From: Endozoicomonas acroporae
GTDB lineage: Bacteria > Pseudomonadota > Gammaproteobacteria > Pseudomonadales > Endozoicomonadaceae
Reading direction: 5' to 3'
Length of the DNA: 63,579 nucleotides
Assembly (NCBI RefSeq): GCF_002864045.1
Contig: NZ_PJPV01000061.1
Span: 1 to 63,579 of the forward strand
Part shown: positions 53,639-62,861 of the stretch, in pieces
How positions within the stretch are numbered: the first letter of the stretch is position 1
How the letters are laid out: each line of letters begins with the position of its first letter
Made by a program: the position numbers and the translations under genes
The notes under the pieces: model-generated
Databases searched by the model: none
What the model saw: only the letters and a program-made list of their open reading frames with translations
Told to the model about the DNA's origin: nothing

Positions 53639-54185
53639 AATAATCCCCTGTCCGAACCACTTCGCCACGAGCAAACAATACCCCATTTATCATGACATCC
53701 AGTGGGTCATGTTCCCGACGGTTCAGACAGACGACAGAACCTGTGTGCAGGTTGAGAATATCGGTAATGGCCATACGTTTGCTACCGACATTCAGGGTCA
53801 TAGTGACTTCTAAAGCCCCGACAAGGCCCAGGTTTGACGAAGTAAGCCTGGCCTGGGGCTCTTCATCAGGATCCTTATACGAATCAGGCTCTGCATCGTC
53901 CGTTGTCGCTGGTTCCAAACTATCATATTCTACTGACCCTGACGTATGATGCTCTGCTTCATTATCAAGCTCTTCAGGAACGCCTGCTGATTTATCGTCC
54001 GTCATCCCATTCACGGGCTGTACATCAGAGCCCATCAACACTGGTTGATCAGAAGAGTCATGCTGAACGTATTCCTTCGTAATGTCCGATGCTTCCGGAT
54101 TAATTACCGTTGTATGCTCATCATCAACTGAAGGCTCATCCTCAACTGAAGGCTTATCATCAACTGAAGGTCGTGAGTCGTTCAC
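53610..54185 (-). CDS. FliN-like C-ring protein with acidic N-terminal extension (set 2)
   Basis: The 191-residue protein starts at GTG 54185, overlapping the fliM2 stop as GTGA. The C-terminal 75 residues are a SpoA domain (LEVTMTLNVGSKRMAITDIL, LDVMINGVLFARGEVV). The first 110 residues are strongly acidic and low-complexity, beginning with tandem units PSVDDKPSVEDEPSVDDE. FliN1 has only a short acidic lead. The extension may be a flexible tether or binding tail; its role is unknown. Confidence 0.85.
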   Translation of the reverse strand: MNDSRPSVDDKPSVEDEPSVDDEHTTVINPEASDITKEYVQHDSSDQPVLMGSDVQPVNGMTDDKSAGVPEELDNEAEHHTSGSVEYDSLEPATTDDAEPDSYKDPDEEPQARLTSSNLGLVGALEVTMTLNVGSKRMAITDILNLHTGSVVCLNRREHDPLDVMINGVLFARGEVVRTGDYYGLRILEIL

Positions 54186-55261
54186 TGACTGTCCTCTCCT
54201 CTTAAACAGTTATTGATTACCACTGTAAGGTGCCCTCCATGTTGCCCTGTCGTTCCTCGAAACAAGAGAGCATTCTCAACTCTTATATGTGATTTTCCGG
54301 GATGGGGTATCGATAGAACGTCACCAACGTTCAGATCACATAATTTGCTCACCGGCAAAGACAGTGGCTCAAGATCAACGGTAACATCGACCTCGATTTT
54401 GCCAAGAACCCCCAGAATGCGATCCCGGCACCCCTGCTTTGAACCTGTTTCGTCAACCATTCCCTGCTCTACCATGGCACTGGTAAAAGCATTGACCGGG
54501 GTATAGAAGCAAACAGGGACTAACCATGGTGAGTCAGCGTATGCCGGATCACGAAACTCAAGATCAAACTGATTCAGCAGGCAGTCATCTGCGAATGAAG
54601 CAGGGGTTATCAGTGCCCCCCCCATCCATTGGGCCAAAGAAGAGAAGCCAGTGTCTGATACTGAGCAATAAGGCGAACAAATTGTTGTTCTCCAAACCTC
54701 TGACAGGGCTCTGGCAACCTGATCCATCAGTTGTTTACCAATCCTTGTCAGCTTTCTTGTAACAGCAGGGGGAGAGCTGTCTGTCGAAGAGTCATCTGGT
54801 GCTGAATCCTCAGCCCCGGCAACCAGCGAAGACAGGCTGCCACCGAAACAGAGGACCGTCAGAAAGTCAGGTAGTTGCTGATCTAACAGTAAAAATCCAA
54901 AGCTGGGTTCATGGCAGATTTCCGAAGAAAAATGCTGATCGTCAAACGGGAGTTGAAAACGATAGAGAGATTGTTTTGGCAGCTGCTGTAATTGGCTAAT
55001 CGTCGTATAAATATCATCCTTTAAATGACAACGGGCACCCATCATCGGGCTTTCAATAATCTTCTTCAGAGCCTTCAGCAACTTATCAGGAAACGACAAT
55101 GAAAGCGTCTCCAACTTCTTTGTCATATGCAATACTGATGGGGACATCTGATGCAGATAACCACGCTGTATATGCCCTGAATCATTGCTGCCATCAGTCC
55201 TGCTATGTACCAAATTGTGATCCACAACCCCCCCCGGGGAACTAAACTCTGTAGAAGGCAT
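54182..55261 (-). CDS. Highly diverged FliM-like protein (set 2)
   Basis: The 359-residue protein is in fliM position. Only the C-terminal quarter resembles a SpoA domain (KIEVDVTVDLEPLSLPVSKL, CDLNVGDVLSIPHPGKSHIR). The middle has a FliM-like layout (LDQQLPDFLTVLCFGGSLSS), but the GGxG-type FliG-binding motif is degenerate. A Ser/Asp-rich insertion follows at about 170-187. No CheY-binding peptide is present at the N-terminus. It is the first gene of the set-2 minus operon, divergent from motY2 with a 92-bp gap. Identity as FliM is mainly from position and the SpoA end. Confidence 0.7.
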   Translation of the reverse strand: MPSTEFSSPGGVVDHNLVHSRTDGSNDSGHIQRGYLHQMSPSVLHMTKKLETLSLSFPDKLLKALKKIIESPMMGARCHLKDDIYTTISQLQQLPKQSLYRFQLPFDDQHFSSEICHEPSFGFLLLDQQLPDFLTVLCFGGSLSSLVAGAEDSAPDDSSTDSSPPAVTRKLTRIGKQLMDQVARALSEVWRTTICSPYCSVSDTGFSSLAQWMGGALITPASFADDCLLNQFDLEFRDPAYADSPWLVPVCFYTPVNAFTSAMVEQGMVDETGSKQGCRDRILGVLGKIEVDVTVDLEPLSLPVSKLCDLNVGDVLSIPHPGKSHIRVENALLFRGTTGQHGGHLTVVINNCLRGEDSQ

Positions 55262-55353
55262 TCGATACTTCCCGTCAGTAGCCTCCTGAAAAAGTAGTTC
55301 ATACTGTTTTTTTTTCCATCCTGCCGGACAGAACCCTGTGCTAAGAATGTGCT

Positions 55354-56403
55354 ATGAAACAGCTGAGTTTTTTACTGTCAGTAAGACTTACTAACCCTTT
55401 TATCTTCATGGCATTATTATCAATCCTCTGCCATTCGCCAGTCTCTGCCAGCCTCTATGATGTGGTTATGGATGATATTGACTGGCAACTGCATGAAAAA
55501 AAACACTTTGAGTGTCGTTTATATCAGAAAGTACCATTATTTGGTGGCGTTTCTATTATCGCTGAAGCAGGACACCAACAGTCTATTGAATTAGAGACCT
55601 CGCTCTACCCAACACGGCCGGAATCAGTACAGGTATGGATCATGCCCCAGCCATGGGGGCACTATTCAAAAGGTTCATTCGAAAGAGCATCAGAAATTTA
55701 TCGACCGGGCCGGCACGGCCAACGACTGCTGATCACTGATTATTTTTTGTCCGATAATTTTCAGGTGAAAGGTCTTCAGGTGGCACTGAAAATGCCTGTC
55801 AGGCAATTGCTTGACCGGCTTGATAGTCGCAGTTATTTGTCTGTCTATACTGTTGAAAAAATGTCACAAAACAGCAGTCCTGCCAGTAACACCATTGAAG
55901 TCAGAATTCCCACGGTGGGTATGTTGCCAGCGATGAAAAAAATGTCAGAGTGCATTGCCCGCTTACTGCCAAGAAACTTCCGACAGCTGCATCAATACAA
56001 CCTTCATTATGCCCTGGGACAGTTTTTGTTAAATAACCATCAACGACAGTGGTTATTAGATACTGTGCGCTATGTAGCGGTGGATAAAAACATCCGCGAA
56101 ATTACCATTGACGGTAATACTGATAATACGCCCTTCAGTGACAGCTATGAAACCATTGACCGGTTACAAAATCTGGAACTGTCAAAAAAGCGGGCTGATG
56201 CTGTGCGCAACCAGTTGGAACAATACCTGAAGGAAGCCAAAATTGGCCGACCTGTCAACGTCACTGCCCGCCATCATGGCGAACGTTACCCTGTGGCCAG
56301 TAATGCGACCGCTGCCGGACGATATAAAAACAGACGAGTTGAGGTTACATTGTTGCACGATGCCAACAAGAGCCCGATGGAAGAGTCTGAAGACCCACAT
56401 TAA
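55354..56403 (+). CDS. MotY-like OmpA-family protein (set 2)
   Basis: The 349-residue exported protein has a signal peptide (about 1-33, ending SPVSAS), a MotY-type N-terminal domain and a C-terminal OmpA-like domain (about 210-335; EITIDGNTDNTPFSDSYE, RYKNRRVEVTLL). It is a paralogue of the protein at 34448 and, as there, lies immediately before fliE. It carries a longer tail of about 15 polar residues. Its presence suggests set 2 is also anchored to the cell wall. Confidence 0.82.
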   Translation: MKQLSFLLSVRLTNPFIFMALLSILCHSPVSASLYDVVMDDIDWQLHEKKHFECRLYQKVPLFGGVSIIAEAGHQQSIELETSLYPTRPESVQVWIMPQPWGHYSKGSFERASEIYRPGRHGQRLLITDYFLSDNFQVKGLQVALKMPVRQLLDRLDSRSYLSVYTVEKMSQNSSPASNTIEVRIPTVGMLPAMKKMSECIARLLPRNFRQLHQYNLHYALGQFLLNNHQRQWLLDTVRYVAVDKNIREITIDGNTDNTPFSDSYETIDRLQNLELSKKRADAVRNQLEQYLKEAKIGRPVNVTARHHGERYPVASNATAAGRYKNRRVEVTLLHDANKSPMEESEDPH

Positions 56404-56529
56404 CTCACTGCCTCATAAATCATGGCAACTACCGGTAAACAATCTATCTTTAAAAAGATTCAAACATTATGTAAACGTTGAGTGTATTGAAGTAATAAGC
56501 GACTGCTTAAGTATGCGAGTAAATTACTA

Positions 56530-56847
56530 ATGCCCGATCCAGCAATGATATTGCCTCCAGACAGTACATTCCAGGTGCAGTCACCATCGGAGTTATTGCC
56601 AACCCCCGTCAGTGGTAACGCTCATCAACCTGAGCCTTTTTCCCGTGTCTTTGCCACCCTGTTGAATCATATCAACAGTACCCAGCTGCGGGCAGAACAG
56701 CACATGGCTGAACTGGAAGCGGGGCAGGATAATTTGATTGAAACGGTGATGTCGATTCAGAAAGCGAGTCAGACCATGAATATGCTGATACAGGTCAGAA
56801 ACCACATTGTTGAAGGGTATCATGAAACGTTTAACCAGCAGGTTTAG
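56530..56847 (+). CDS. FliE-like protein (set 2)
   Basis: The 105-residue protein has the conserved C-terminal segment ETVMSIQKASQTMNMLIQVR followed by NHIVEGYHETFNQQ. FliE links the MS-ring and export gate to the rod; it is the only axial-type protein in set 2. The start ATG 56530 follows a weak ribosome binding site. The 126-bp region between motY2 and fliE2 has no visible regulator gene, where lafK would lie in Vibrio. Confidence 0.85.
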   Translation: MPDPAMILPPDSTFQVQSPSELLPTPVSGNAHQPEPFSRVFATLLNHINSTQLRAEQHMAELEAGQDNLIETVMSIQKASQTMNMLIQVRNHIVEGYHETFNQQV

Positions 56848-56986
56848 TAAAAATCGCCGTCTATTAATAGTAAATTAAGTCGTCAGAACTGTTCGATTCC
56901 GTTTGATTTCACCTCCTCCCCTGAACCGGCCAGGTTGTCGTAAAAAACCAGGCCCGGGTCTGAATTGAATCACTGATGGACAAAAG

Positions 56987-58657
56987 GTGGGCAAAACGGT
57001 GGATAAAAACACCTCCCTGCAATCGTCAGAGGTTATCAGTGCGGCATCTAAAAAATACTGGCACAAGTTGCATGGCTGGTTTGCGGCAATATTGAAAGGA
57101 ACGCCTGAAGGCTCCGGAACTAACCAGAGACTGCTGATACTGCTGGTGGTCAGTGCCTTGCTGATTGCCGTGCTGATTAATACGGCCCTCTGGTGGCATG
57201 ACCGTGACTTTCGCTCGTTGTATGGCTATGGCGAAAACTACAATATGGCAGCAATCATCGACATTCTGGATAAACAGGGAATTGGCTACCGAATCAACCC
57301 GGACGATGGGCAGCTACTGGTTCACGCTAACCAGCTTTCAGAGGCGCGCATGGCTATGGCCGCCGGAGGAATTATCGCTCCTGGCTCAAAACCATGGATG
57401 CCAGAGGCATCAGCTATGGGCAGTAGTCGTTTTGTTGAGCAAATGCAGTTTCTGGGTTCGCTGGAAATGTCGTTATCCGAAACGATCAGTGGTATCAATG
57501 CGGTTCGCTATGCCCGCGTACACTTATCAGTCCCTGAGCAGAGTGTCTTTTTCAGGAGCCGCCCTGCGGCCAAGGCGTCGGTGTATCTGGAACTCTACAG
57601 TGGCATGCGGCTTCAACCGGACCAGGTTGAAGGTATTATGCGTCTGGTGAGCGGCAGTATTGCCACACTTAATGAACAGGACGTCACGGTCGTTGATCAA
57701 TATGGCAATCTGCTCAGCCAGGCGATTGCTACTGCGCTGATCACTGGCAGTGATGGCACAGGTCATGCGTATCTTAAGGCCAGAACCAGTATTGAAAGCC
57801 ATCTGGAGCTGCAGTTATCGAAAATTCTTGATGCTGTGGTCGGCCCGGGTTACTACCGGGTCGATGTCGCCGCTGATCTGACATACGACAAAATAGAACA
57901 AAACTCTGAACAGTTTGACCCAAACAGCATGGTGTTACGCAGTGAATCGGTCGAGTCAGGCAGGCCATTTTTGCTGGACAAACCAGCCACCATCGGGCAA
58001 GCACCTTCGGTTCCTGCTCCCGGGACACCAGCACCTGAATCCGGACAGGAAGAAGTCGGTAAACAGAAGGTGATTCGTAATTATGAGGTCAGTCGCCAGA
58101 TCAGCAACGAAACCCGATATCCCGGCCAACTGAAGCGATTAACCATTGCCGTGGTCATTGACGATGGCAGGTTAAAACCCGAAACAACGATTCCTGACAG
58201 TGAAGCAAGGTTAACGACACTGATCAAGCAAGCTTCAGGATTTGATGCATCCAGGGGAGATACCGTGAGCCTTGCCATTCTCCCTTTTGCCAGCGTCCCG
58301 CCGCCTCTGCCCGCTACCGACAAGAAGAGCTTCCATCGCTGGCTTGACCTCGGTAACAAAGTTCTGCAATTGATATTATTGGTCGCACTCCTGCTGTTTA
58401 TAGTCTTGGGCTGTCGAAGGCTCTTACGTGCTGACCGGTTGACATCGCCCGGGTCGACAGACAGTGACAGGGCCACCGTCTCCGGTATGGCGGAGCAGCC
58501 CAGGTCATCAGTGGCCAATGACGAAATACCCGCTGACCGGCCTCCGGTCACTCTGGAGGAGCAGGTTGCCCGATACCGGGAGCTGGCTCAGGATGAGCCG
58601 GAAAAAGTTGCTGCCGTATTAAAAGAGTGGATCAAGAGGAACCACGCTAATGGCTGA
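56987..58657 (+). CDS. FliF-like MS-ring protein (set 2)
   Basis: The 556-residue protein has a first membrane helix (about 46-66), ring-building domains (FRSLYGYGENYNMAAIIDIL, GSLEMSLSETISGINAVRYA) and a second helix (about 452-470). Its C-terminal tail (VARYRELAQDEPEKVAAVLK) is of the type that binds FliG. It probably starts at GTG 56987 or the GTG at 56999. It is clearly homologous to FliF1 but well diverged. It overlaps fliG2 by 8 bp. Confidence 0.92.
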   Translation: MGKTVDKNTSLQSSEVISAASKKYWHKLHGWFAAILKGTPEGSGTNQRLLILLVVSALLIAVLINTALWWHDRDFRSLYGYGENYNMAAIIDILDKQGIGYRINPDDGQLLVHANQLSEARMAMAAGGIIAPGSKPWMPEASAMGSSRFVEQMQFLGSLEMSLSETISGINAVRYARVHLSVPEQSVFFRSRPAAKASVYLELYSGMRLQPDQVEGIMRLVSGSIATLNEQDVTVVDQYGNLLSQAIATALITGSDGTGHAYLKARTSIESHLELQLSKILDAVVGPGYYRVDVAADLTYDKIEQNSEQFDPNSMVLRSESVESGRPFLLDKPATIGQAPSVPAPGTPAPESGQEEVGKQKVIRNYEVSRQISNETRYPGQLKRLTIAVVIDDGRLKPETTIPDSEARLTTLIKQASGFDASRGDTVSLAILPFASVPPPLPATDKKSFHRWLDLGNKVLQLILLVALLLFIVLGCRRLLRADRLTSPGSTDSDRATVSGMAEQPRSSVANDEIPADRPPVTLEEQVARYRELAQDEPEKVAAVLKEWIKRNHANG

Positions 58658-59687
58658 GTCAAAAACAAAGCAGCCTGAGCGCTCACAGAGCCTGACCGCT
58701 AGTTACGGCTCTGGAGAAGAGGCTGCCGTCTTTCTGTTATTACTGGGTGAACAGGCTGCTGCTAACGTGATAAAACATTTCACACCCGGTGAAATAAGAG
58801 TTATCAGCCAGTATTCTGAAAAAATGCGAGTAAAGAATCGTGATCAGCTGATTATGATGTTGAATCAGTTTGAGCAGTCTTATGCCAATGTCAGCCTATT
58901 GTTAGGTGATTATCAGATCCAGATGCGGCAGGTCCTGCAAAAGGCATTGGGTAAAGAACAGGCTATCTGTCTGGTAAATCCTCCTGACAGCCACCGGGAG
59001 CCGCTGACCGGGCTGCAGTTAATGAAGCCGGAGCTTCTGGCTGCCATGATCAGAGATGAGCCGGAGCAGTTTCAGGCGGCTGTGCTGGCCTGCCTGCAAT
59101 CGGATCAGGCCTCGGATGTCATTAACCTGCTTCCCCGGGAACGAGTACAGGGTATTCTGGAAAGGATTGCCCATATTAGCAGCTTGTCCCAGGCATCTTT
59201 GCAGGCCATTGTCACCTTTCTGCAATCCTTTCTTAATGAACAGGCGATTGATCACCTGCTGCCCGTTAACGGTGAGCAGCAGGTCGCTAACATTCTGAAT
59301 CTTTTTGATACTGAATCAAAGGAACAAGTGCTTTTCAACCTGAAGCAATCTGACAGCGCCATGGCGTTGCGAATAGAAGAACAAATGCTGGTATTTGCCC
59401 AAGTCACTGATCTTTCAATGGAGAACATTGCCAGGCTGATTGCCAAAGTTGATCCAGCGGATTTAGTCATGGCGCTTAAAGGGGAAACAGAGGAGGTTCG
59501 TCATCATATTTATCAGTCCATGAGTAAAAGAGCGGCTAACTACCTGCGGGAAGAAGTAGCGGCATTGGGTGCCGTTCCACAGAGTAAAGTCATAGAGGCC
59601 AGGCGTAGAGTGGTGCAGGTGATGGATGATCTGTTGAAAAGCGGAGAGATTGAAATGCTCCGTGGCAATGAAGTAATGCTGGAGTAA
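58650..59687 (+). CDS. FliG-like rotor protein with altered key residues (set 2)
   Basis: The 345-residue paralogue of FliG1 has all three domains. In the middle domain the EHPQ motif that contacts FliM reads EPEQ (RDEPEQFQAAVL, about 136). In the torque domain Lys (VMALKG) and Arg (SKRAANYL) remain and the acidic pair is Glu-Glu (LREEVAAL). The Arg found in FliG1 as SVRASQV is replaced in AVPQSKV. The protein may assemble, but its rotation ability is doubtful. It overlaps fliF2. Confidence 0.9.
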   Translation: MAESKTKQPERSQSLTASYGSGEEAAVFLLLLGEQAAANVIKHFTPGEIRVISQYSEKMRVKNRDQLIMMLNQFEQSYANVSLLLGDYQIQMRQVLQKALGKEQAICLVNPPDSHREPLTGLQLMKPELLAAMIRDEPEQFQAAVLACLQSDQASDVINLLPRERVQGILERIAHISSLSQASLQAIVTFLQSFLNEQAIDHLLPVNGEQQVANILNLFDTESKEQVLFNLKQSDSAMALRIEEQMLVFAQVTDLSMENIARLIAKVDPADLVMALKGETEEVRHHIYQSMSKRAANYLREEVAALGAVPQSKVIEARRRVVQVMDDLLKSGEIEMLRGNEVMLE

Positions 59688-59691
59688 CCCG

Positions 59692-60528
59692 ATGGTAAAG
59701 ACCACAGCATGCAGACAAAGCACTGAAATACAAAGTGCTGGCTGGAATAAAACCCGTGATGACGAGCCCGCTCCATCGGACTCCGGGTGGACAGGAAAGG
59801 AACTCTCAGAACCTGGACAGCATTGCGTCCAGCGCTATCAGTTCCCACCGTCAGGTTATCAACAGGACCAATGCACCGGGCAACAGACGCCTGCGCAACC
59901 ACCGACCGGTATTAACTTTCAAATACTGCGGCAGATTGTTCGAAGAGCCCGGCAACGGCACATTGACCATCGTCGTAAAGCAGAAGACATCGGGTATGCT
60001 GAAGGTCAGCAACGTGGCTTACAGGACGGCTATCAGGAAGGCTATCAGAATGGTTTTGAGGCCGGACACCTGGCTGGAATGCAGGAATCACAGATGGAGC
60101 AGAAAGCCAGCGCGGAACAATGGCTGACTCTGATCAATAGCCTCTGGAATGAGTTGTACAACCTGCATCAATCAACCCTGCTGCATTTAGGCCAACCGCT
60201 GATCGGACTGATCAGCAAAGTGGTCAGGCAGGTAGTCAACCATGAATTGGCGACCTCGCGAGCGTCAATTCATCAACTGATTACCGACTCTATGTCCATG
60301 CTTCCGGACATTAAAGGAGGGCAACTGGTGATCAATCCTGTGGATCGCCCCCTGATAGACCCGATCATCAAACAGTTACCCGAAGGCTGGTCTATCCAGG
60401 AGGATGATGGTTTAACAGCAGGTGGCTGTCGTCTGGTTACCGATCTTGGCGATGTTGATGCCACGGTGGAAAGTCGTGTTATGGCCTGCATTGATACTGT
60501 GCATGAACAGTTATTAGTGGAAAGTTGA
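59692..60528 (+). CDS. FliH-like ATPase regulator (set 2)
   Basis: The 278-residue protein has a polar N-terminal third rich in Gln and Pro. A central Gly-repeat helix typical of FliH follows (GYAEGQQRGLQDGYQEGYQN with GFEAGHLAG), then a C-terminal domain (LISKVVRQVVNHELATSRAS, DDGLTAGGCRLVTDLGDVDA). It starts 4 bp after the fliG2 stop and ends 7 bp before fliI2. Confidence 0.88.
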   Translation: MVKTTACRQSTEIQSAGWNKTRDDEPAPSDSGWTGKELSEPGQHCVQRYQFPPSGYQQDQCTGQQTPAQPPTGINFQILRQIVRRARQRHIDHRRKAEDIGYAEGQQRGLQDGYQEGYQNGFEAGHLAGMQESQMEQKASAEQWLTLINSLWNELYNLHQSTLLHLGQPLIGLISKVVRQVVNHELATSRASIHQLITDSMSMLPDIKGGQLVINPVDRPLIDPIIKQLPEGWSIQEDDGLTAGGCRLVTDLGDVDATVESRVMACIDTVHEQLLVES

Positions 60529-60535
60529 TGCGATC

Positions 60536-61954
60536 GTGTCCCTGTTATCACTTCCCTCCCCTCCGATTGACATAACCGACCATACCAGAACCAGACTCTG
60601 GGACCGGTTAATCCGACAATTGATGTCTGCCGGAGAACAGGTCACCATGCTGACGCCTCAGCGCTCGTCCGGTCAGCTGATCAAGGTATCCGGGCTGATT
60701 ATGGAAGTAGCGGGCTGCAGAATGCAGACCGGTCAGCGGTGTCTCGTTCAGGGAAGTGGTGGTCTTACTGTAGAAGCAGAGGTTGTTGGCTTTGACAGAA
60801 ATACGCTGCTGCTGATGCCGATTGAGTACCATGATGGGTTATCCCCCGGCGCGAGAGTCACATCGATGGGGGATAACTCATCCATTCTGGTGGGTGATGC
60901 CCTGCTCGGACGGGTTATTGACGGTGCCGGCCGACCACTGGACAGCAAGCCTAAGCCAGCAGGTAGCGCTAATATCCGCCTTCACAGTCATCCTATCAAT
61001 CCACTGCAACGCTGCCCGGTTGCCACCCCATTAGACGTCGGTGTACGTTCTGTTAATGGATTACTGACCATTGGCAGAGGGCAACGTATTGGTCTGTTTG
61101 CCGGCAGCGGTTCAGGCAAAAGTACGCTGTTGGGTATGATTGCCAGAAATACCAGCGCTGATATTGTGGTACTGGCCATGATTGGTGAAAGGGGGCGGGA
61201 AGTTGGTGATTTTATCCGACAGAACATCAATGACCATTGTCTTCAGCGCTCAATTGTTGTTGCCGCCCCTGCCGATCATGCACCGGTCATGCGGCTGCGC
61301 GCTGCGCTGGTGGCACACCGTATTGCGGAGTACTATCGGGATACCGGACATCACACCCTGTTATTAATGGACTCGCTGACCCGCTATGCCCAGGCTCGCC
61401 GGGAAGTTGGTCTGGCTACCGGTGAACCACCAGCAGCCAGAGGATACCCGCCATCAGCATTTAATATGATTGCCCGGTTAGTTGAGAGGGCGGGTAATGG
61501 CTATGAATCCAGTGGTTCATTAACGGCCTTTTACACCGTTCTGACTGAAGGGGAACAGGATACGGACCCCATCAGTGAATCCGCCAGGGCAATTCTGGAC
61601 GGCCATCTGGTACTCAGCCATGCGTTGGCAATCTCCGGGCACTATCCAGCTATTGACGTGGTGACCTCCATTAGCCGGACGATGCCGCAATCCGTATCCG
61701 ATGAACACCTCAAGATGTCGTTAACCTTCCGACGACTATTAGAAAAAGCCCGCGAAGGGAGTGAATTAAAATTACTGGGGGTCTATCAACCGGGTAATGA
61801 CACGGATATGGATATGGCCATGGCTGCTGAGCCGGGTATGCTGGGGTATTTGCAGCAAGGTATCGAAGAGCGAGAGACGCTGGAAGACAGTGTTCAGCAG
61901 TTAAAAGCGTTAATTTCCGGACTTCGTCATGGCCATCCGCAAAAAACTGATTAA
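60536..61954 (+). CDS. FliI-like export ATPase (set 2)
   Basis: The 472-residue ATPase has all catalytic features: Walker A GSGSGKST (about 190), the catalytic Glu in IGERGREVGDF and Walker B HTLLLMDSLTRYAQARREVG. The arrangement of the C-terminal region is normal. The intact active site argues that set 2 exports something. The likely start is GTG 60536. It overlaps fliJ2 by 26 bp. Confidence 0.93.
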   Translation: MSLLSLPSPPIDITDHTRTRLWDRLIRQLMSAGEQVTMLTPQRSSGQLIKVSGLIMEVAGCRMQTGQRCLVQGSGGLTVEAEVVGFDRNTLLLMPIEYHDGLSPGARVTSMGDNSSILVGDALLGRVIDGAGRPLDSKPKPAGSANIRLHSHPINPLQRCPVATPLDVGVRSVNGLLTIGRGQRIGLFAGSGSGKSTLLGMIARNTSADIVVLAMIGERGREVGDFIRQNINDHCLQRSIVVAAPADHAPVMRLRAALVAHRIAEYYRDTGHHTLLLMDSLTRYAQARREVGLATGEPPAARGYPPSAFNMIARLVERAGNGYESSGSLTAFYTVLTEGEQDTDPISESARAILDGHLVLSHALAISGHYPAIDVVTSISRTMPQSVSDEHLKMSLTFRRLLEKAREGSELKLLGVYQPGNDTDMDMAMAAEPGMLGYLQQGIEERETLEDSVQQLKALISGLRHGHPQKTD

Positions 61955-62279
61955 CCGCCTGCTCCATCTTGAAGAACTGCAACATCAACAGCGACTGAGT
62001 GCTATCCGTCGTCAGCTTGAAGTACTGGAAAAACATAATCGATTAATCGAAACACTGGATACGGCAGGCAGTGCGACAGTGGCCCAAAACACTAAAACCG
62101 GGTCACACTATACGGGCATACAAGTCATCAATCGGGCAATGTTTCATTGGCAATTGCTGAATAGCTGGCAGCTTTGCATTGAGGCACGTTCACGACAGAT
62201 CGACACCACCAGGGCTCTATCGACAGAGATAACGGTGAAAATGCAGCGACTTGAACGATTGCACCAGCGGTACAAATAA
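61929..62279 (+). CDS. FliJ-like coiled-coil protein (set 2)
   Basis: The 116-residue basic helical protein (LLHLEELQHQQRLSAIRRQL, TVKMQRLERLHQRYK) is in fliJ position, overlapping fliI2. Size and composition fit FliJ, but the sequence is too variable for a firm assignment on its own. It closes the plus-strand operon motY-fliEFGHIJ of set 2. Confidence 0.7.
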   Translation: MAIRKKLINRLLHLEELQHQQRLSAIRRQLEVLEKHNRLIETLDTAGSATVAQNTKTGSHYTGIQVINRAMFHWQLLNSWQLCIEARSRQIDTTRALSTEITVKMQRLERLHQRYK

Positions 62280-62549
62280 TGCCCAGGTCAATTTTTTTCC
62301 AACTGACAGGAAACCTCCAGAGCGAGTCTGAGTCGGGTGTTATCCTGAAATAGACAGTAATCTTTTAGCGAACCCAATACGATTGTCGTGGCTTTAAAAT
62401 CTTTGGGTTTCCTTTTTTATTATTGGTATTACAACTTATTTCGTTTGAATTTTCATCCTATAAAATGACGAGGGATTTTACTGGTTCTGGAGCAATTCAA
62501 GAATAACCAAGGTTTCGACCGTCTTATCAAACTTATTAAGGAGCTTTAA

Positions 62550-62858
62550 ATGAAAAAGCTTATTATCGCTGCACTGCTTGTATCATCCACGGCTATGGCG
62601 GATGCACCTCGCCTTGAGAAGGCTCTCTACACCCGCGTTCGTTCGTGCGTGGAGATTGCCAAACTGGAGGATAACCCCCTCCTGGCGGCTATCTTCAAGT
62701 CCAAGGCGGATGATTACTACCATAACTTCGCCGGTGATAAGGCGGCCTTGAACTGGGCCGTTGTATCCAACAAATTTGGCTTCCGTAAGAAGCCTGAGGA
62801 AATGTCCCGCGAACAACGGAAAGATGCTATCAAGACTTGTAACGATATCATCTGGTAG
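62550..62858 (+). CDS. Small secreted protein, function unknown
   Basis: The 102-residue protein has a short signal peptide (MKKLIIAALLVSSTAMA). The mature part of about 85 residues is charged and helical, with two cysteines that could form a disulfide (VRSCVEI and IKTCNDI). No family is recognised. AAGGAG precedes the ATG at a good distance. It is 270 bp after fliJ2 and followed by its own hairpin, so it is not part of the flagellar operon. Confidence 0.75.
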   Translation: MKKLIIAALLVSSTAMADAPRLEKALYTRVRSCVEIAKLEDNPLLAAIFKSKADDYYHNFAGDKAALNWAVVSNKFGFRKKPEEMSREQRKDAIKTCNDIIW

Positions 62859-62861
62859 TAT

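Noticed and set aside
48216..62279. Set 2 as a classical type III injectisome
   Set aside because: No secretin, needle, translocon or SctD/SctJ-type ring proteins are present. FliF2, FliG2 and MotY2 are flagellar in type and gene order is flagellar, so I describe it as a flagellar-type export machine.
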